A DNA stretch of 55,867 nt from Steroidobacter agaridevorans (GCF_009932555.1 NZ_BLJO01000004.1:81073-136939), one strand, 5' to 3'; shown: positions 15,938 through 24,057, numbered from the stretch's first letter. The notes: generated by a model not told the origin, from the letters alone. A program made the numbers and translations.

Positions 15938-16738
15938 TCAGCCTTGGGTCGCCAGCTCGCGGTCGAGCGCCGACAGGCGCTCTCGGATGTGATGATCGGG
16001 TTGCAGCGGTTGTGCCGGCGGAATCACCAGCGTGAAGTGCATATCCGCCTCGGCCGTGGGCAGTTCCGCCAGCGGCACGCGGATGATCTTCGGGCGGAAG
16101 GTGGGCAGCGTCGCGGCCCGATACAAGATCACTTCATGATCGAGCGGATAGTCGCGGCTCAAGACATCGACCAGCACCTGCCGGTAAGCGGCGCCGGTGG
16201 CAAAGCGCGTGAACGACTGGTCGCCCGACAGGCCCACCTGCCACAGGATCAGGTAGGCGGCCGTGTCCAGGCGCCGCTGGTTGAACATGAACTGGCTGGC
16301 TTCGTAATGCTGGCAGCCATATTTGCCGGGATCGAAGCCCAGATCGGCATACATGCAATCCGCCGCCGATACGCCCGGCTCCATATGCGCTGCATAACCT
16401 TCGCTGCGCGCGGTCTCGATGGCTTTGTGAGTGGGCCAGGCGAATACGCCGGGATGGCCGTAGAAGGCGGCACAGACGCGTTTGCCCGCGCGCACCTCGG
16501 TCAGCATCGTCTCTACCATTTCACGGTAGGTCTGCATGCGTGACTTACCTTCGCGATACAACGACTGCAGGCTGCGCACGTCGCGGTTCATTCGGGCAAC
16601 CCACATTTCGATGATGCCATCCGACAGCCCGGTGAACACGACATCGGCGTTCTGGATGTGATCGCGCGCCAACGGCGTGAGGTGCGCTCCCAGGGTCATC
16701 CCGATCCCGACGCACACCAAACTTCCCGCTGGTTTCAT
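15938..16738 (-). CDS. Borosin-type peptide alpha-N-methyltransferase
   Basis: A 266-residue tetrapyrrole-methylase-fold enzyme that resembles the catalytic domain of the fungal omphalotin enzyme OphMA and bacterial split borosin enzymes, not cobalamin-pathway enzymes. Matches include LYREGKSRMQTYREM (61-74), YGHPGVFAWPTHKA (93-106), ARSEGYAAHMEPGVSAADC (110-128), ADLGFDP and GCQHYEASQF (141-150). Tyr61, Arg67 and Tyr71 align with the OphMA catalytic Tyr66, Arg72 and Tyr76 as I recall them. The enzyme uses SAM to methylate backbone amides of a precursor peptide. It lacks the C-terminal clasp and core found in OphMA, so it should act in trans. The ATG at 16738 is preferred to the upstream extension (to 16948), which overlaps the GST gene. 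Confidence 0.85.
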   Translation of the reverse strand: MKPAGSLVCVGIGMTLGAHLTPLARDHIQNADVVFTGLSDGIIEMWVARMNRDVRSLQSLYREGKSRMQTYREMVETMLTEVRAGKRVCAAFYGHPGVFAWPTHKAIETARSEGYAAHMEPGVSAADCMYADLGFDPGKYGCQHYEASQFMFNQRRLDTAAYLILWQVGLSGDQSFTRFATGAAYRQVLVDVLSRDYPLDHEVILYRAATLPTFRPKIIRVPLAELPTAEADMHFTLVIPPAQPLQPDHHIRERLSALDRELATQG

Positions 16739-16770
16739 GGTTGGCTCGCTTGCTCGTTTTCTGTTCTGTC

Positions 16771-17406
16771 TTAGCGGGCGTCGGGCTGGACTTCCGGTCG
16801 TGCCGCGTCGAACGCTGGCAATGTTTCCAGATGCGTGCTGACGGCGACCAGCGTCGGGAACGGCGTGAGATCGCAGTCGAAGCGGCGCGCGTTGTACATC
16901 TGCGGCGCCAGGCACACATCGGCCAGCGACAGGCTGTCGCCGAAGCAATAGCGGCGCGCGCTGGAATGTTTCGCGACTTGCTGCTCCAGGCCCCGGAAAC
17001 CCTCGCTGACCCAGTGCCGGTACCAGGCGTTCACGCCATCGTCGTTCTGGCCGAGCCGGCGCACATGGTTCAGCACCCGCAGATTGTTCAAGGGATGAAT
17101 GTCACAGGCAATCGCGAGCGCCATCGATCGAACCTGCGCGCGCGCCAGCGGGTCGGCGGGCAACAGCGGCGGCTGCGGATGCACTTCGTCCAGATATTCA
17201 ACGATGGCGAGGGACTGTGTGATCACGGTGTCATCGACCGCGAGCGCCGGGATCAGCCCTTCCGGGTTGAGCGCGAGATAGTCGGCGGCGCGATGTTCGT
17301 TCTTGAGCAGGGCTTTGGAGACGTACTCGTATTCCAGCCCCTTGAGGTTCAGAGCAATGCGCACCCGGAACGCCGCCGAGCTGCGGAAATAGTTGTACAG
17401 CTTCAT
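16771..17406 (-). CDS. maiA: Zeta-class glutathione S-transferase, maleylacetoacetate/maleylpyruvate isomerase
   Basis: A 211-residue zeta-class GST. The active-site motif SSAAFRVRIALNLKGL (about 9-24) carries the zeta-specific SSxxxxRVRIAL pattern. The rest has the two-domain GST layout, with PEGLIPAL near 47 and QSLAIVEYLDE near 64. Enzymes of this class isomerise cis double bonds using glutathione, converting maleylacetoacetate or maleylpyruvate to the fumaryl form. The gene overlaps the FAH-family hydrolase by four bases (ATGA), the order expected for sequential isomerise-then-hydrolyse steps. No dioxygenase (homogentisate or gentisate) is nearby, so the substrate cannot be fixed from here. 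Confidence 0.88.
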   Translation of the reverse strand: MKLYNYFRSSAAFRVRIALNLKGLEYEYVSKALLKNEHRAADYLALNPEGLIPALAVDDTVITQSLAIVEYLDEVHPQPPLLPADPLARAQVRSMALAIACDIHPLNNLRVLNHVRRLGQNDDGVNAWYRHWVSEGFRGLEQQVAKHSSARRYCFGDSLSLADVCLAPQMYNARRFDCDLTPFPTLVAVSTHLETLPAFDAARPEVQPDAR

Positions 17407-18086
17407 ACCAGCGTCACTCGCAGCGCTTCCAGCCCGTCGACACCGCCTTCCAGCACATCCTTCGATTTGATCGCCGCGACACCCGCGGGCGTGCCGGTAT
17501 AGATGAGATCGCCGGGCGCCAGCTCGAACAGCGTGGACAGCTCGGCAATGATTTCCGGCACGCTCCAGATCATGTCGGCGAGTGCGCCTTGCTGGCGCAA
17601 CGCGCCGTTGACCTTGAGCCAGATCTTGCTGTCGTCGAGCCGGGCCGCCGCGGCAGGCGTGATGGCGCTGATCGGCGCCGAGCGATCGAACCCTTTGGCG
17701 GTGTCCCAGGGCCGGCCTTTGTCCTTGGCCTCCGCCTGCAGATCCCGACGCGTCAGGTCGATGCCGACGGCGTAGCCGAATACGTGCGAGAGCGCTTCGG
17801 AGATGCCGATGTTCGCGCCGCCCGTGCCGATGGCGACCACCAGCTCGATCTCGTGATGCAAGTCGGAGGTGCGCGACGGAAACGGCAGCTGCGTGCCGTT
17901 GGCGACGATGGCGTCGGCGGGCTTGGTGAAAAAGAACGGTGCTTCGCGCTCGGGATCTTTGCCCATCTCACGCGCGTGCGCCGCGTAATTGCGGCCGACG
18001 CAATAAATTCGATGGACGGGAAAGCGCTCGGTGCGCCCGACGATGGCGACGGCGGCGGGCGCCGGCGGCGGGAAAACGAAGGACAT
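17403..18086 (-). CDS. Fumarylacetoacetate hydrolase-family protein (likely fumarylpyruvate hydrolase)
   Basis: 227 residues, the short-form FAH fold typical of fumarylpyruvate/acylpyruvate hydrolases such as YcgM and NagK, not the roughly 420-residue FAH. It shows RIYCVGRNYAAHA at the start and the metal-binding HEIELVVAIG. Further on are FDRSAPISAIT and the terminal TGTPAGVAA loop. It cleaves a C-C bond in a beta-diketone such as fumarylpyruvate to give fumarate and pyruvate. The stop overlaps the start of the GST gene (ATGA), and the gene lies 26 bases after bufC. The ribosome site is weak. The pair may be a short aromatic-degradation module placed inside the RiPP-rich run. Confidence 0.88.
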   Translation of the reverse strand: MSFVFPPPAPAAVAIVGRTERFPVHRIYCVGRNYAAHAREMGKDPEREAPFFFTKPADAIVANGTQLPFPSRTSDLHHEIELVVAIGTGGANIGISEALSHVFGYAVGIDLTRRDLQAEAKDKGRPWDTAKGFDRSAPISAITPAAAARLDDSKIWLKVNGALRQQGALADMIWSVPEIIAELSTLFELAPGDLIYTGTPAGVAAIKSKDVLEGGVDGLEALRVTLV

Positions 18087-18112
18087 AGGCCTGGCCGAAA
18101 AGTTTCGGGCCG

Positions 18113-18901
18113 CTAGGATACTCCGACGATCATTTGCTCCACCACCCAGCGCTTGAGCAGTCCCGCCGCCTGCACCGGCACGGCATCGGCGTCATGCCAG
18201 GCGCACAGCGTGTCACAGAGCATTTCGAACGAGCCGCCGCCGCGCATGACTTCCAATGCCGCGACTTCATCCGCTCCGAGCGAGCGGTACTGAGTTTTCA
18301 GTCCCTCGCGCCAGATCAGCCAGGACTGCGCTTCATCGAGTTCGACGCACTCGGGCGGCGAGTCATCCGCCGACAGCGCCTTGAATATCACCGGCGCATT
18401 GGTGCGCATCGCCAGGATCTGCACCGTCGGATGAAACTGAAACGTCAGAGTGGGCCATTGCTCGGGCGCGATCGCGGCCAAGGCATCGATGCCGACCGGT
18501 TCGGCATCGGCGCCGTCGAAGGCGGCCGCGACCGACCATTCCCATGTCGCCAGTTCGGCGAGCCAGGGTTGGTCCGGGAACGACTGGCGCAGGAGTTGCG
18601 GCATCCGATCGCCGAACCAGCGAATCGATGGATAGCTCGACGGGCACAGCTCGATATATTCGCGGGCTACCTCTGCGAACTGTTCTTTGCCCAACAACGC
18701 TTGCAGACGAGGCAGCGTGCTGGCGAGCGCTTCGGTCAAACGCAGCCGATAGGCTTCCGAATAAATCGCCAGCCGCAGGCTCGCAGGGACCTCTGGCGAG
18801 CCTTCGACCGCAGTAACGATGCGCTCGTGGCCATGCATGACGAGACGTTGAAAGTCCCGCTGCAACTCGGCCAGCTCGGCCGTGTCGAGTTGGGCGCTCA
18901 T
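18113..18901 (-). CDS. bufC: BufC/HvfC-type RiPP partner protein
   Basis: A 262-residue protein of the DUF2063/HvfC family: [20 protein letters not shown], then the Tyr- and Arg-rich core [15 protein letters not shown] and W-rich segment [17 protein letters not shown]. Members of this family contain the RiPP recognition element that carries the peptide substrate to an MNIO (DUF692) enzyme. It overlaps the BufB gene by four bases (ATGA), so the two proteins should form a complex. The partner peptide is encoded just upstream by the bufA-like gene. The family was once annotated as a putative DNA-binding domain; that label is not supported by this context. Confidence 0.88.
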   Translation of the reverse strand: MSAQLDTAELAELQRDFQRLVMHGHERIVTAVEGSPEVPASLRLAIYSEAYRLRLTEALASTLPRLQALLGKEQFAEVAREYIELCPSSYPSIRWFGDRMPQLLRQSFPDQPWLAELATWEWSVAAAFDGADAEPVGIDALAAIAPEQWPTLTFQFHPTVQILAMRTNAPVIFKALSADDSPPECVELDEAQSWLIWREGLKTQYRSLGADEVAALEVMRGGGSFEMLCDTLCAWHDADAVPVQAAGLLKRWVVEQMIVGVS

Positions 18902-19749
18902 GCGGCGGACTTCGCTCGTTGCGCGGACGTAGTGATATCGCGCGCTCGGTCCAGTTCGGCGAGCAGCTCATCCAGCTCGGGAATATTGTCGTCGCGCTCG
19001 ATCATGGTCGAGAGCGCCCCGAAGCGTTCGACCGCTGCGTGAAACAGTTGCCACACCGCTTCGCAGACCGGTTCGTCATGCGTGTCGATGAGGTAGTTGC
19101 CCATGTTCCGATGGCCGGCGAGATGGAACTGTTGAACCCGCTCCACCGGGATGCCGCGCAGATAGGCCAGCGGATCGAAACCATGATTCACGCTGCTGAC
19201 GTACACGTTGTTCACGTCGAGCAGCAGGTGACAGTCGGCGCGCTCGGCGATTTCGCGCAGGAATTCCCATTCGGTCATGTCGCAACGGCTGAAACTCACA
19301 TAGCTCGATACGTTTTCCAGCACCAGCCGGCGGCCGAGCCGCTCCTGAACGGCGGCGATGCGCGACACGACATGTCTCAACGCGGTTTCGGTAAACGGCA
19401 TCGGCATCAGGTCGTGCAGGTTCACGCCGTCGACGCCGGTCCAGCACAAATGATCGGAGACCCACGCCGGCTCGACACGGTCAGCGAGCGCTTTGACCTC
19501 GCGCAGATACGTTTCATTCAATGGGTCGGTGCTGCCGATGGACAGCGACACTCCATGCAGCACGATCGGATAGTCGGCGCGCAGCCGTTCCAGGTAATGC
19601 AGCGGCTTGCCGCCAGGGAGCAGGTAGTTCTCGGTCAGCGCTTCCAGCCAGCTGACGCTGCCGCGGCGCTCGCCGAGCAGGGCGTCGTAATGAGTCGGGC
19701 GGACGCCGAGCCCGAAGCCTAATGAGGGGTGAGGGGACGATGTGGGCAC
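18898..19749 (-). CDS. bufB: BufB, MNIO (DUF692/UPF0276) multinuclear iron oxidase
   Basis: 283 residues, the UPF0276/DUF692 TIM-barrel family. It has the pattern [66 protein letters not shown] and FHLAGHRN, with the many His/Asp/Glu residues that bind two or three irons. MNIO enzymes modify cysteine residues of peptide substrates, in bufferin systems converting core cysteines to thiooxazole-type rings that bind copper. Start is a GTG with a poor ribosome site, so translation may depend on readthrough from the upstream bufA transcript. The stop overlaps bufC. Confidence 0.92.
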   Translation of the reverse strand: MPTSSPHPSLGFGLGVRPTHYDALLGERRGSVSWLEALTENYLLPGGKPLHYLERLRADYPIVLHGVSLSIGSTDPLNETYLREVKALADRVEPAWVSDHLCWTGVDGVNLHDLMPMPFTETALRHVVSRIAAVQERLGRRLVLENVSSYVSFSRCDMTEWEFLREIAERADCHLLLDVNNVYVSSVNHGFDPLAYLRGIPVERVQQFHLAGHRNMGNYLIDTHDEPVCEAVWQLFHAAVERFGALSTMIERDDNIPELDELLAELDRARDITTSAQRAKSAA

Positions 19750-19775
19750 TGAACACTCGTGGACTGATCAGGAAA

Positions 19776-19805
19776 CGGCGCGGTCGCTGACGGAAGACCG
19801 CGCCG
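19776..19805 (-). terminator. Intercistronic hairpin between bufA and bufB
   Basis: A perfect 10-bp stem (CGGCGCGGTC and its complement) with a ten-base loop lies between bufA and bufB. There is no clear T-run on the minus strand. A partial terminator or RNA-processing hairpin that raises the precursor-to-enzyme ratio would fit a RiPP operon; this is inference. Confidence 0.5.
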
Positions 19806-19838
19806 CCCTGACCCTATCAGACCGGGCCTCGAGCTGAA

Positions 19839-20096
19839 TTATTTCTTCAGCTTGGCCTTGGCGGCGTCGCACTCAGCCTTGCTCAGCATCAGGAAGCCCT
19901 GACCTTTGCAGGCGTTCTTGCCGGCGCAGGCATTGGCCGCCGTGCCGCAGGCGCTGGTGCCTTTGCACGCGTTCACGCCTTCGCATTTCACCTTGGCTTC
20001 ATCGGCCGCATTGGCAGCGGTCAACGGCGCGCTGCTGAACATCACCGCGGCCGCAGTGGCCAGAGCGAGGGTAGAAAGTTTCTTGCCGTGGGTCAT
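19839..20096 (-). CDS. bufA: BufA2-type bufferin precursor peptide
   Basis: 85 residues from the ATG at 20096. The GAGGA site is nine bases upstream; an earlier ATG at 20105 is too close to that site. There is a Sec signal peptide (about 1-30, ending APLTAANA), then a compact Cys-rich region with six cysteines in patterns such as CKGTSACGTAANAC and CAGKNACKGQGF. Repeats of C(K/A)G are typical of bufferin precursors that are modified on Cys by BufB/BufC. The product is then exported and binds copper in the periplasm. It is transcribed as the first gene of the bufA-bufB-bufC set. A terminator for the BON gene sits just upstream, so bufA probably has its own promoter in 20100-20175. Confidence 0.87.
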   Translation of the reverse strand: MTHGKKLSTLALATAAAVMFSSAPLTAANAADEAKVKCEGVNACKGTSACGTAANACAGKNACKGQGFLMLSKAECDAAKAKLKK

Positions 20097-20177
20097 CGAT
20101 GCCATTCCTCATGGAAAGTGCGCTTCGAAGGCGAAGCGCAGGTTTATACGCAGCCTGGCATCAATCGGATTCACATA

Positions 20178-20212
20178 AAAAGGGGGCGGGTGATCGCTCA
20201 CTCGCCCCCTTT
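20178..20212 (-). terminator. Rho-independent terminator after the BON lipoprotein gene
   Basis: A 15-bp stem beginning AAAGGGGGCG with one G-U pair and loop TCGC lies at 20179-20212. On the minus strand it is followed by a T-rich run (TTTTTATG). It lies immediately after the BON gene stop at 20235, so it should end that transcript before bufA. Confidence 0.8.
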
Positions 20213-20234
20213 GCTTCCGCTCTGCGGATTGCTG

Positions 20235-20555
20235 CTAGCCGCCCTTGCGGATCTCCAGCGCATCCTTGACGCTCTTGACGCCGTCGGTGTCGCGGGCCAG
20301 TTGCAGTGCCCGGGTGCGAGCCTGATCGGTCTCCACGAAGCCGCTCAGCTGCACCGCGCCCTTGAAGGTCTCGACGTTGATCTGATGCGCCTTGGTCACC
20401 GGATCCTCGATCAGCTTGGCCTTCACCTTGGCGGTGACCACGCCGTCGTCGATCGCCTGGCCGGTCGATTGCTGCGTCGGGGTCGACGAGCAGGCGACCA
20501 CGGTCGAGGCCATGATTGCGGCCAACAACAATGCCGCCGTGTTTTCCCGTGCCAT
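20235..20555 (-). CDS. BON-domain lipoprotein (OsmY-like)
   Basis: 106 residues with a lipoprotein signal (AIMASTVVAC) and a single BON domain: VVTAKVKAKLIEDP, then VETFKGAVQLSGFV, and GVKSVKDALEIRKG. BON domains occur in periplasmic or outer-membrane stress proteins such as OsmY and DolP and are thought to bind phospholipid. The start at 20555 has a GAGGG site. It lies 48 bases downstream of the coiled-coil lipoprotein gene on the same strand, so the two may be cotranscribed as a small envelope-stress pair. A strong terminator follows. Confidence 0.88.
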   Translation of the reverse strand: MARENTAALLLAAIMASTVVACSSTPTQQSTGQAIDDGVVTAKVKAKLIEDPVTKAHQINVETFKGAVQLSGFVETDQARTRALQLARDTDGVKSVKDALEIRKGG

Positions 20556-20603
20556 ATCCCTCGCTCCTGAACTACTGAAGTTCTGGTTGGTGAACTCTAC
20601 TCA

Positions 20604-21032
20604 TTAACCCGCGCCGTCGCGACGGGCTTCAGCAGCGCGCTTGGCATTTTCCAGGTCTGCATCGGCGCGGGCCTTGCAGTCTTCCTGGGCATTGTCTTGC
20701 AGCGCTTCGCACTTCTCGATGGCGATCTTGTGCGTGGCTTCGGCGCGGGCTACCGCGACTTTGAAGTCACCCTGTGCCGCCGTCTCGCTCGCGTCGCGGG
20801 CCTGATCGGCCACATCGTCCGCGTCGTTGTCAGCCTGTGCATCGGCCACATCCTTCTGAGCATCGGCCATCGACTCGCGCGCGTCGGACTGCGCGTCTGT
20901 CACGTCCCTTTGCGCTTCGGCTTGTGCGTTCGTCACGTCGTGCTGAACTTCCGAAGGAGACTCGGCCTTGTTGCAGCCCACCAGCGCCAGGCCGGCGGCA
21001 GCGAGAATCAGATAAATATTGCCCTTCGTCAT
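20604..21032 (-). CDS. Coiled-coil lipoprotein
   Basis: 142 residues starting at the ATG at 21032, which has GAGGG ahead. The lipobox is LALVGC. The remainder is highly hydrophilic and alpha-helical, with tandem Ala/Asp/Gln-rich repeats (EAQRDVTDAQSDARESMADA) that look like a long coiled coil, then two cysteines (KCEALQDNAQEDC). A periplasmic lipoprotein of the LEA/apolipoprotein-like kind is a reasonable guess but no function is established. The gene is divergent from the CHASE3 kinase gene and 48 bases before the BON gene, so all three may respond to envelope or osmotic stress. Confidence 0.75.
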   Translation of the reverse strand: MTKGNIYLILAAAGLALVGCNKAESPSEVQHDVTNAQAEAQRDVTDAQSDARESMADAQKDVADAQADNDADDVADQARDASETAAQGDFKVAVARAEATHKIAIEKCEALQDNAQEDCKARADADLENAKRAAEARRDGAG

Positions 21033-21340
21033 TGCAGTACCCTCGTCTGTGACCTGTACGGTCTGTTGACTAAGTAACCACTCGCTTGCCGGACCGAATC
21101 CTCCTGCGGAACGGCCGGTTCCTATCGGTGTGCAACCCGCCAGGAAGCGTGTGGAATTCGCGTCGATAACGTGCCGATCTAATGCAAGGTTCCTCGTACA
21201 ACTTGCACGCCGGCAGCGCCGGACATTTCTACACGTGCATGCTTCGCTGGCGGCAATGTGAGCAAGGGCAGGGAGAATGTCCGTCGGCCACGACTGACGA
21301 AGGAACCAAAAAATGTACACAGTCGTTGCTGAGCACAGCC

Positions 21341-22771
21341 ATGGGCGAAGCTCCTCACAGCATGCGTTCAGCGAATGCAGCCTCGAACACACCGTCAGCA
21401 ACCGCTGGCGGCGTGCCGCTGCACGTGCGCATCGTGATCGTGATTTCGATCGCGCTGCTGGTGGTCAATGCCACGTTGCTGATCATCAACGTCGGCGCGA
21501 CCATCGACTCGCATGCGCAATACGCGCGCTCTTATGAGATCAAGCGTTCGCTCAGCACGTTCCAGTCGGTGATCACGGCGGCCGAATCCGGCCAGCGCGG
21601 TTATTTGCTCACCGGTCAGACCGGATATCTCGAGCCGTATTACGTGGCGATGCGCAGCTGGCGCAGCGAGCTGGAGCGGCTGCGCACCCTGACCGCCGAC
21701 AATGCGGCCCGGCAAAAAGATATTGCCGACCTGGAGAGCTTCACCGCCGCCGCCATCAGTCGCTTGAAGGCGACGATCAGCCGCAGCCCGCAGCCTGGAC
21801 CGAACGGCACCGCCGATGTGGCCGGCACCGAGCAGGCGACGGCGACGATGGATCGGGTGCGAGGCATCGTCGATCGCATGATGGCCGAGGAGGATGCGCG
21901 CATCGAAGCGCAGCGTCGCGAGGTCTTGCGAGACTTGCTCGTGGCCGGCGGATTGGCATTGCTCACGACCGTCGTGACCGTTGCCGTGCTGATCGGCCTG
22001 AACAAGCTGTTGCGCAAATATGTGCGCGATCGGGAAACGGCCGAAAACGCCATGCTCCAGGCCAATCAGGCGCTGAACGAGCAGGTCGAGCAGCGCACCG
22101 CCGAGCTGACCGAGCTCTCTCAGCACCTGATCCGCGTCTCCGAGGAGGAGAAGGCCAGGCTCGCGCGCGAGCTGCATGACACGCTGGGCAGCAATCTCAC
22201 CGCAATCAACATGGACTTGAACTGGATTCAACGCCGCCTGCCCGAAGGCGCGCGCGAGGTGAAGGAACGGCTGCAACGGGCGCTGAAGATGCTGGGCGAA
22301 ACGGTCGAGCTCAAGCACGAGGTGATCGAAGGGCTGCGGCCCAGTCACCTGGACAATCTCGGGCTGGCGTTCGCCATGCGCTCGCATTGTCGCGAGTTCA
22401 CGCGTCGCACCGGCTTGCCTTGCGAGCTGGACGTGCAGGAGGACTTCGACGATCTGGATCCGGCCTGGTCGATCGCGTTCTACCGGATCGCGCAGGAGTC
22501 GTTGACCAACATCGCCAAGCACGCGCAGGCAAGCAAGGTGCGCATCGTCCTGGCACGCGAAGACGGCGGCGTCCGGCTGCGGATCATCGATGACGGCGTC
22601 GGCGTTGCCGAGGAGGCACTGAGCAAACCGAAGTCGCATGGCGTCGTCGGCATGCGCGAGCGAATGCGCCAGATGGGCGGCCGCTTCCAGATCCGGAAAC
22701 CGGAGGAAGGCACCGGCACCATCGTCGAAGCCTTCATTCCGGCCACCAATACGGCGGCCCTGTCGGCCTGA
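21341..22771 (+). CDS. CHASE3-domain sensor histidine kinase (NarL/HisKA_3 class)
   Basis: About 477 residues from the ATG at 21341; the frame is open to 21182, but its first 53 codons look non-coding. A first membrane span (RIVIVISIALLVVNATLLIINV) is followed by a CHASE3 periplasmic domain (RSYEIKRSLSTFQSVITAAESGQRG-type start). Then comes a second span near VAGGLALLTTVVTVAVLIG. A coiled coil leads to a HisKA_3 domain with the phospho-accepting His in ARELHDTLGSNLTAIN, and a HATPase with AQESLTNIAKHA and GVVGMRERMRQMGG. Kinases of this class signal to LuxR-type regulators. The likely partner is the NarL-type regulator encoded at 23315. No PAS domain is seen. Confidence 0.88.
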   Translation: MGEAPHSMRSANAASNTPSATAGGVPLHVRIVIVISIALLVVNATLLIINVGATIDSHAQYARSYEIKRSLSTFQSVITAAESGQRGYLLTGQTGYLEPYYVAMRSWRSELERLRTLTADNAARQKDIADLESFTAAAISRLKATISRSPQPGPNGTADVAGTEQATATMDRVRGIVDRMMAEEDARIEAQRREVLRDLLVAGGLALLTTVVTVAVLIGLNKLLRKYVRDRETAENAMLQANQALNEQVEQRTAELTELSQHLIRVSEEEKARLARELHDTLGSNLTAINMDLNWIQRRLPEGAREVKERLQRALKMLGETVELKHEVIEGLRPSHLDNLGLAFAMRSHCREFTRRTGLPCELDVQEDFDDLDPAWSIAFYRIAQESLTNIAKHAQASKVRIVLAREDGGVRLRIIDDGVGVAEEALSKPKSHGVVGMRERMRQMGGRFQIRKPEEGTGTIVEAFIPATNTAALSA

Positions 22772-22858
22772 GCAAGCGGTTTTGCGCCAAAGCGGTGCTA
22801 TTTAGGGTGCGGGGTCAATACGTAGGAAACGTCTGACGGTACGAACTTCACTTTGTGG

Positions 22859-22885
22859 GGAACTTTTCCTCGCCCTGACGCCGTT
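22859..22885 (+). promoter_or_regulatory. Candidate GGAAC-type promoter element before the orphan HTH gene
   Basis: GGAAC at 22859-22863 is followed 18 bases later by CGTT (22882-22885), resembling an ECF-type sigma promoter but with a slightly long spacer. CTGACGGT and ACCGTCAG form an 8-bp inverted repeat around it (near 22832 and 22916). This is weak evidence; the start codon of the HTH gene is at 22935. Confidence 0.25.
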
Positions 22886-22934
22886 GTGATCCATCGGGCC
22901 ACTAAGTGTAAAGCTGACCGTCAGGAGCGAGCGC

Positions 22935-23321
22935 ATGGAGAATCACGTCGAGAGAGCAACCCACAACGATCATCGGGCCTATTCGGACGATGGCCAGGAT
23001 TCGGGCGAGGAATCGACGGTGGGCGGCGAGCGCAACCTAGCGCCGGCGCCCGTGGCATTACGCATTCCGGTCGGCACCAATCTGGCCGACGTGGAGCGCT
23101 GGATGATCTTCGCGACGCTGCAGAAGTGCGGGGGAAACAAGACCCGCGCGGCGGCGTTGCTGGGGGTGAGTCTGAAGACTCTCTACAACCGCCTCAACGC
23201 ATACCGTGCGCAGGGGCTGGCCATGGACTATGGCCTCAACGACGGTGAGACCGTGGCCATCACCACCCTGCAGGGGGGCGACCTCCGTGAAGCAATGACC
23301 GAGGTACCACAGCGATGTTGA
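22935..23321 (+). CDS. Fis-type helix-turn-helix protein without receiver or AAA+ domain
   Basis: 128 residues. The C-terminal 60 residues are a Fis/NtrC-type DNA-binding domain: VGTNLADVERWMIFATLQ, then CGGNKTRAAALLGVSLKTL and YNRLNAY. The N-terminal half is a short acidic, flexible region (DDGQDSGEEST) with no AAA+ sigma-54 activator domain. It is therefore an orphan DNA-binding module, perhaps an accessory to a sigma-54 activator or a DNA architectural protein. The end overlaps the start of the NarL-type gene by seven bases, so both proteins are coexpressed. The sensor kinase gene lies upstream. Confidence 0.85.
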   Translation: MENHVERATHNDHRAYSDDGQDSGEESTVGGERNLAPAPVALRIPVGTNLADVERWMIFATLQKCGGNKTRAAALLGVSLKTLYNRLNAYRAQGLAMDYGLNDGETVAITTLQGGDLREAMTEVPQRC

Positions 23322-24019
23322 ATCCAACCGAATTAGGCTCTCGGGAGAATGAGGCCAGGGACGCGTTTCAGGCCGTGCATACGCCGATTCGCGTGTTGAT
23401 CGTCGATGACCACGCCATCCTCCGCGCCGGCGTGCGCGAGATGCTGGCGGAAGAACAGGATCTGCAGGTCGTCGCCGAAGCGGGCTCCGCCGAGGACGCC
23501 CTTCAACAGCTGCGCAACGGCTTGCAAGTCGACGTCGTCGTGCTCGACATCACGTTGCCGGGCCAGAGCGGCATCGACTTGCTGAAACAGTTGAAGCGCG
23601 ACCAGCCGGAGCTGGCGATCCTGGTGCTGAGCATGCACCCGGAGCGCAGCTTCGCAGTCCGCTTGATGCGCGCCGGCGCGAACGGCTATGTGCCGAAGAT
23701 GATCGTGCCCGAAGAGCTGGTGAAGGCCGTGCGTGCGGTCGGCACCGGGCGCCGTTACATCACTCCGCTGGTGGCCGAGCTGCTGGCTTCCGAGTGTGCG
23801 GCGGATGAAGAAGGCCCGATGCACAACCGGCTGTCCGAGCGCGAGCTGCAAGTGTTCACGCGCATCGCGCGCGGCGTTTCGCCGGCGGTGATGGCCAACG
23901 AGCTTGGCCTGAGCGTGAAGACCGTCAGCACGTATCGGGCGCGCATCCTGGAGAAGATGGGCATGCGCAGTAATGCCGAGATCGCCGCCTACGCCGTACG
24001 CAACCAGCTGGTGGAGTGA
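23315..24019 (+). CDS. NarL/FixJ-family response regulator
   Basis: 234 residues: receiver domain (RVLIVDDHAILRAGVREML, Asp in VVVLDITLPGQSGIDL, switch Ser/Lys in LVLSMHPER and GYVPKMIVPEELV) and a LuxR-type HTH (LSERELQVFTRIARGVSP, GLSVKTVSTYRARILEKMG). It is the likely target of the CHASE3 kinase encoded upstream, since HisKA_3 kinases usually pair with NarL-type regulators. The gene starts inside the end of the Fis-type gene and is followed directly by a stand-alone receiver gene, so three regulators are coexpressed. Confidence 0.93.
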   Translation: MLNPTELGSRENEARDAFQAVHTPIRVLIVDDHAILRAGVREMLAEEQDLQVVAEAGSAEDALQQLRNGLQVDVVVLDITLPGQSGIDLLKQLKRDQPELAILVLSMHPERSFAVRLMRAGANGYVPKMIVPEELVKAVRAVGTGRRYITPLVAELLASECAADEEGPMHNRLSERELQVFTRIARGVSPAVMANELGLSVKTVSTYRARILEKMGMRSNAEIAAYAVRNQLVE

Positions 24020-24057
24020 GACAGCAGGAGTCGCTGGAGACGGACGGGAATGCGCCG

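Noticed and set aside
15938-16738. Cobalamin-pathway precorrin methyltransferase
   Set aside because: It has the same fold, but the YGHPGVF, PGVSAADC and YEASQF motifs and the GNAT/precursor context match borosin enzymes; no cob/cbi gene is nearby.
18113-18901. DNA-binding protein label for the HvfC-type gene
   Set aside because: Context beside bufB and bufA points to a peptide-carrying partner; no HTH is apparent.
22859-22885. Alphaproteobacterial-type general stress (EcfG) promoter
   Set aside because: The spacer is 18 bases instead of 16-17 and the overall gene content is not alphaproteobacterial; kept only as a weak promoter candidate.
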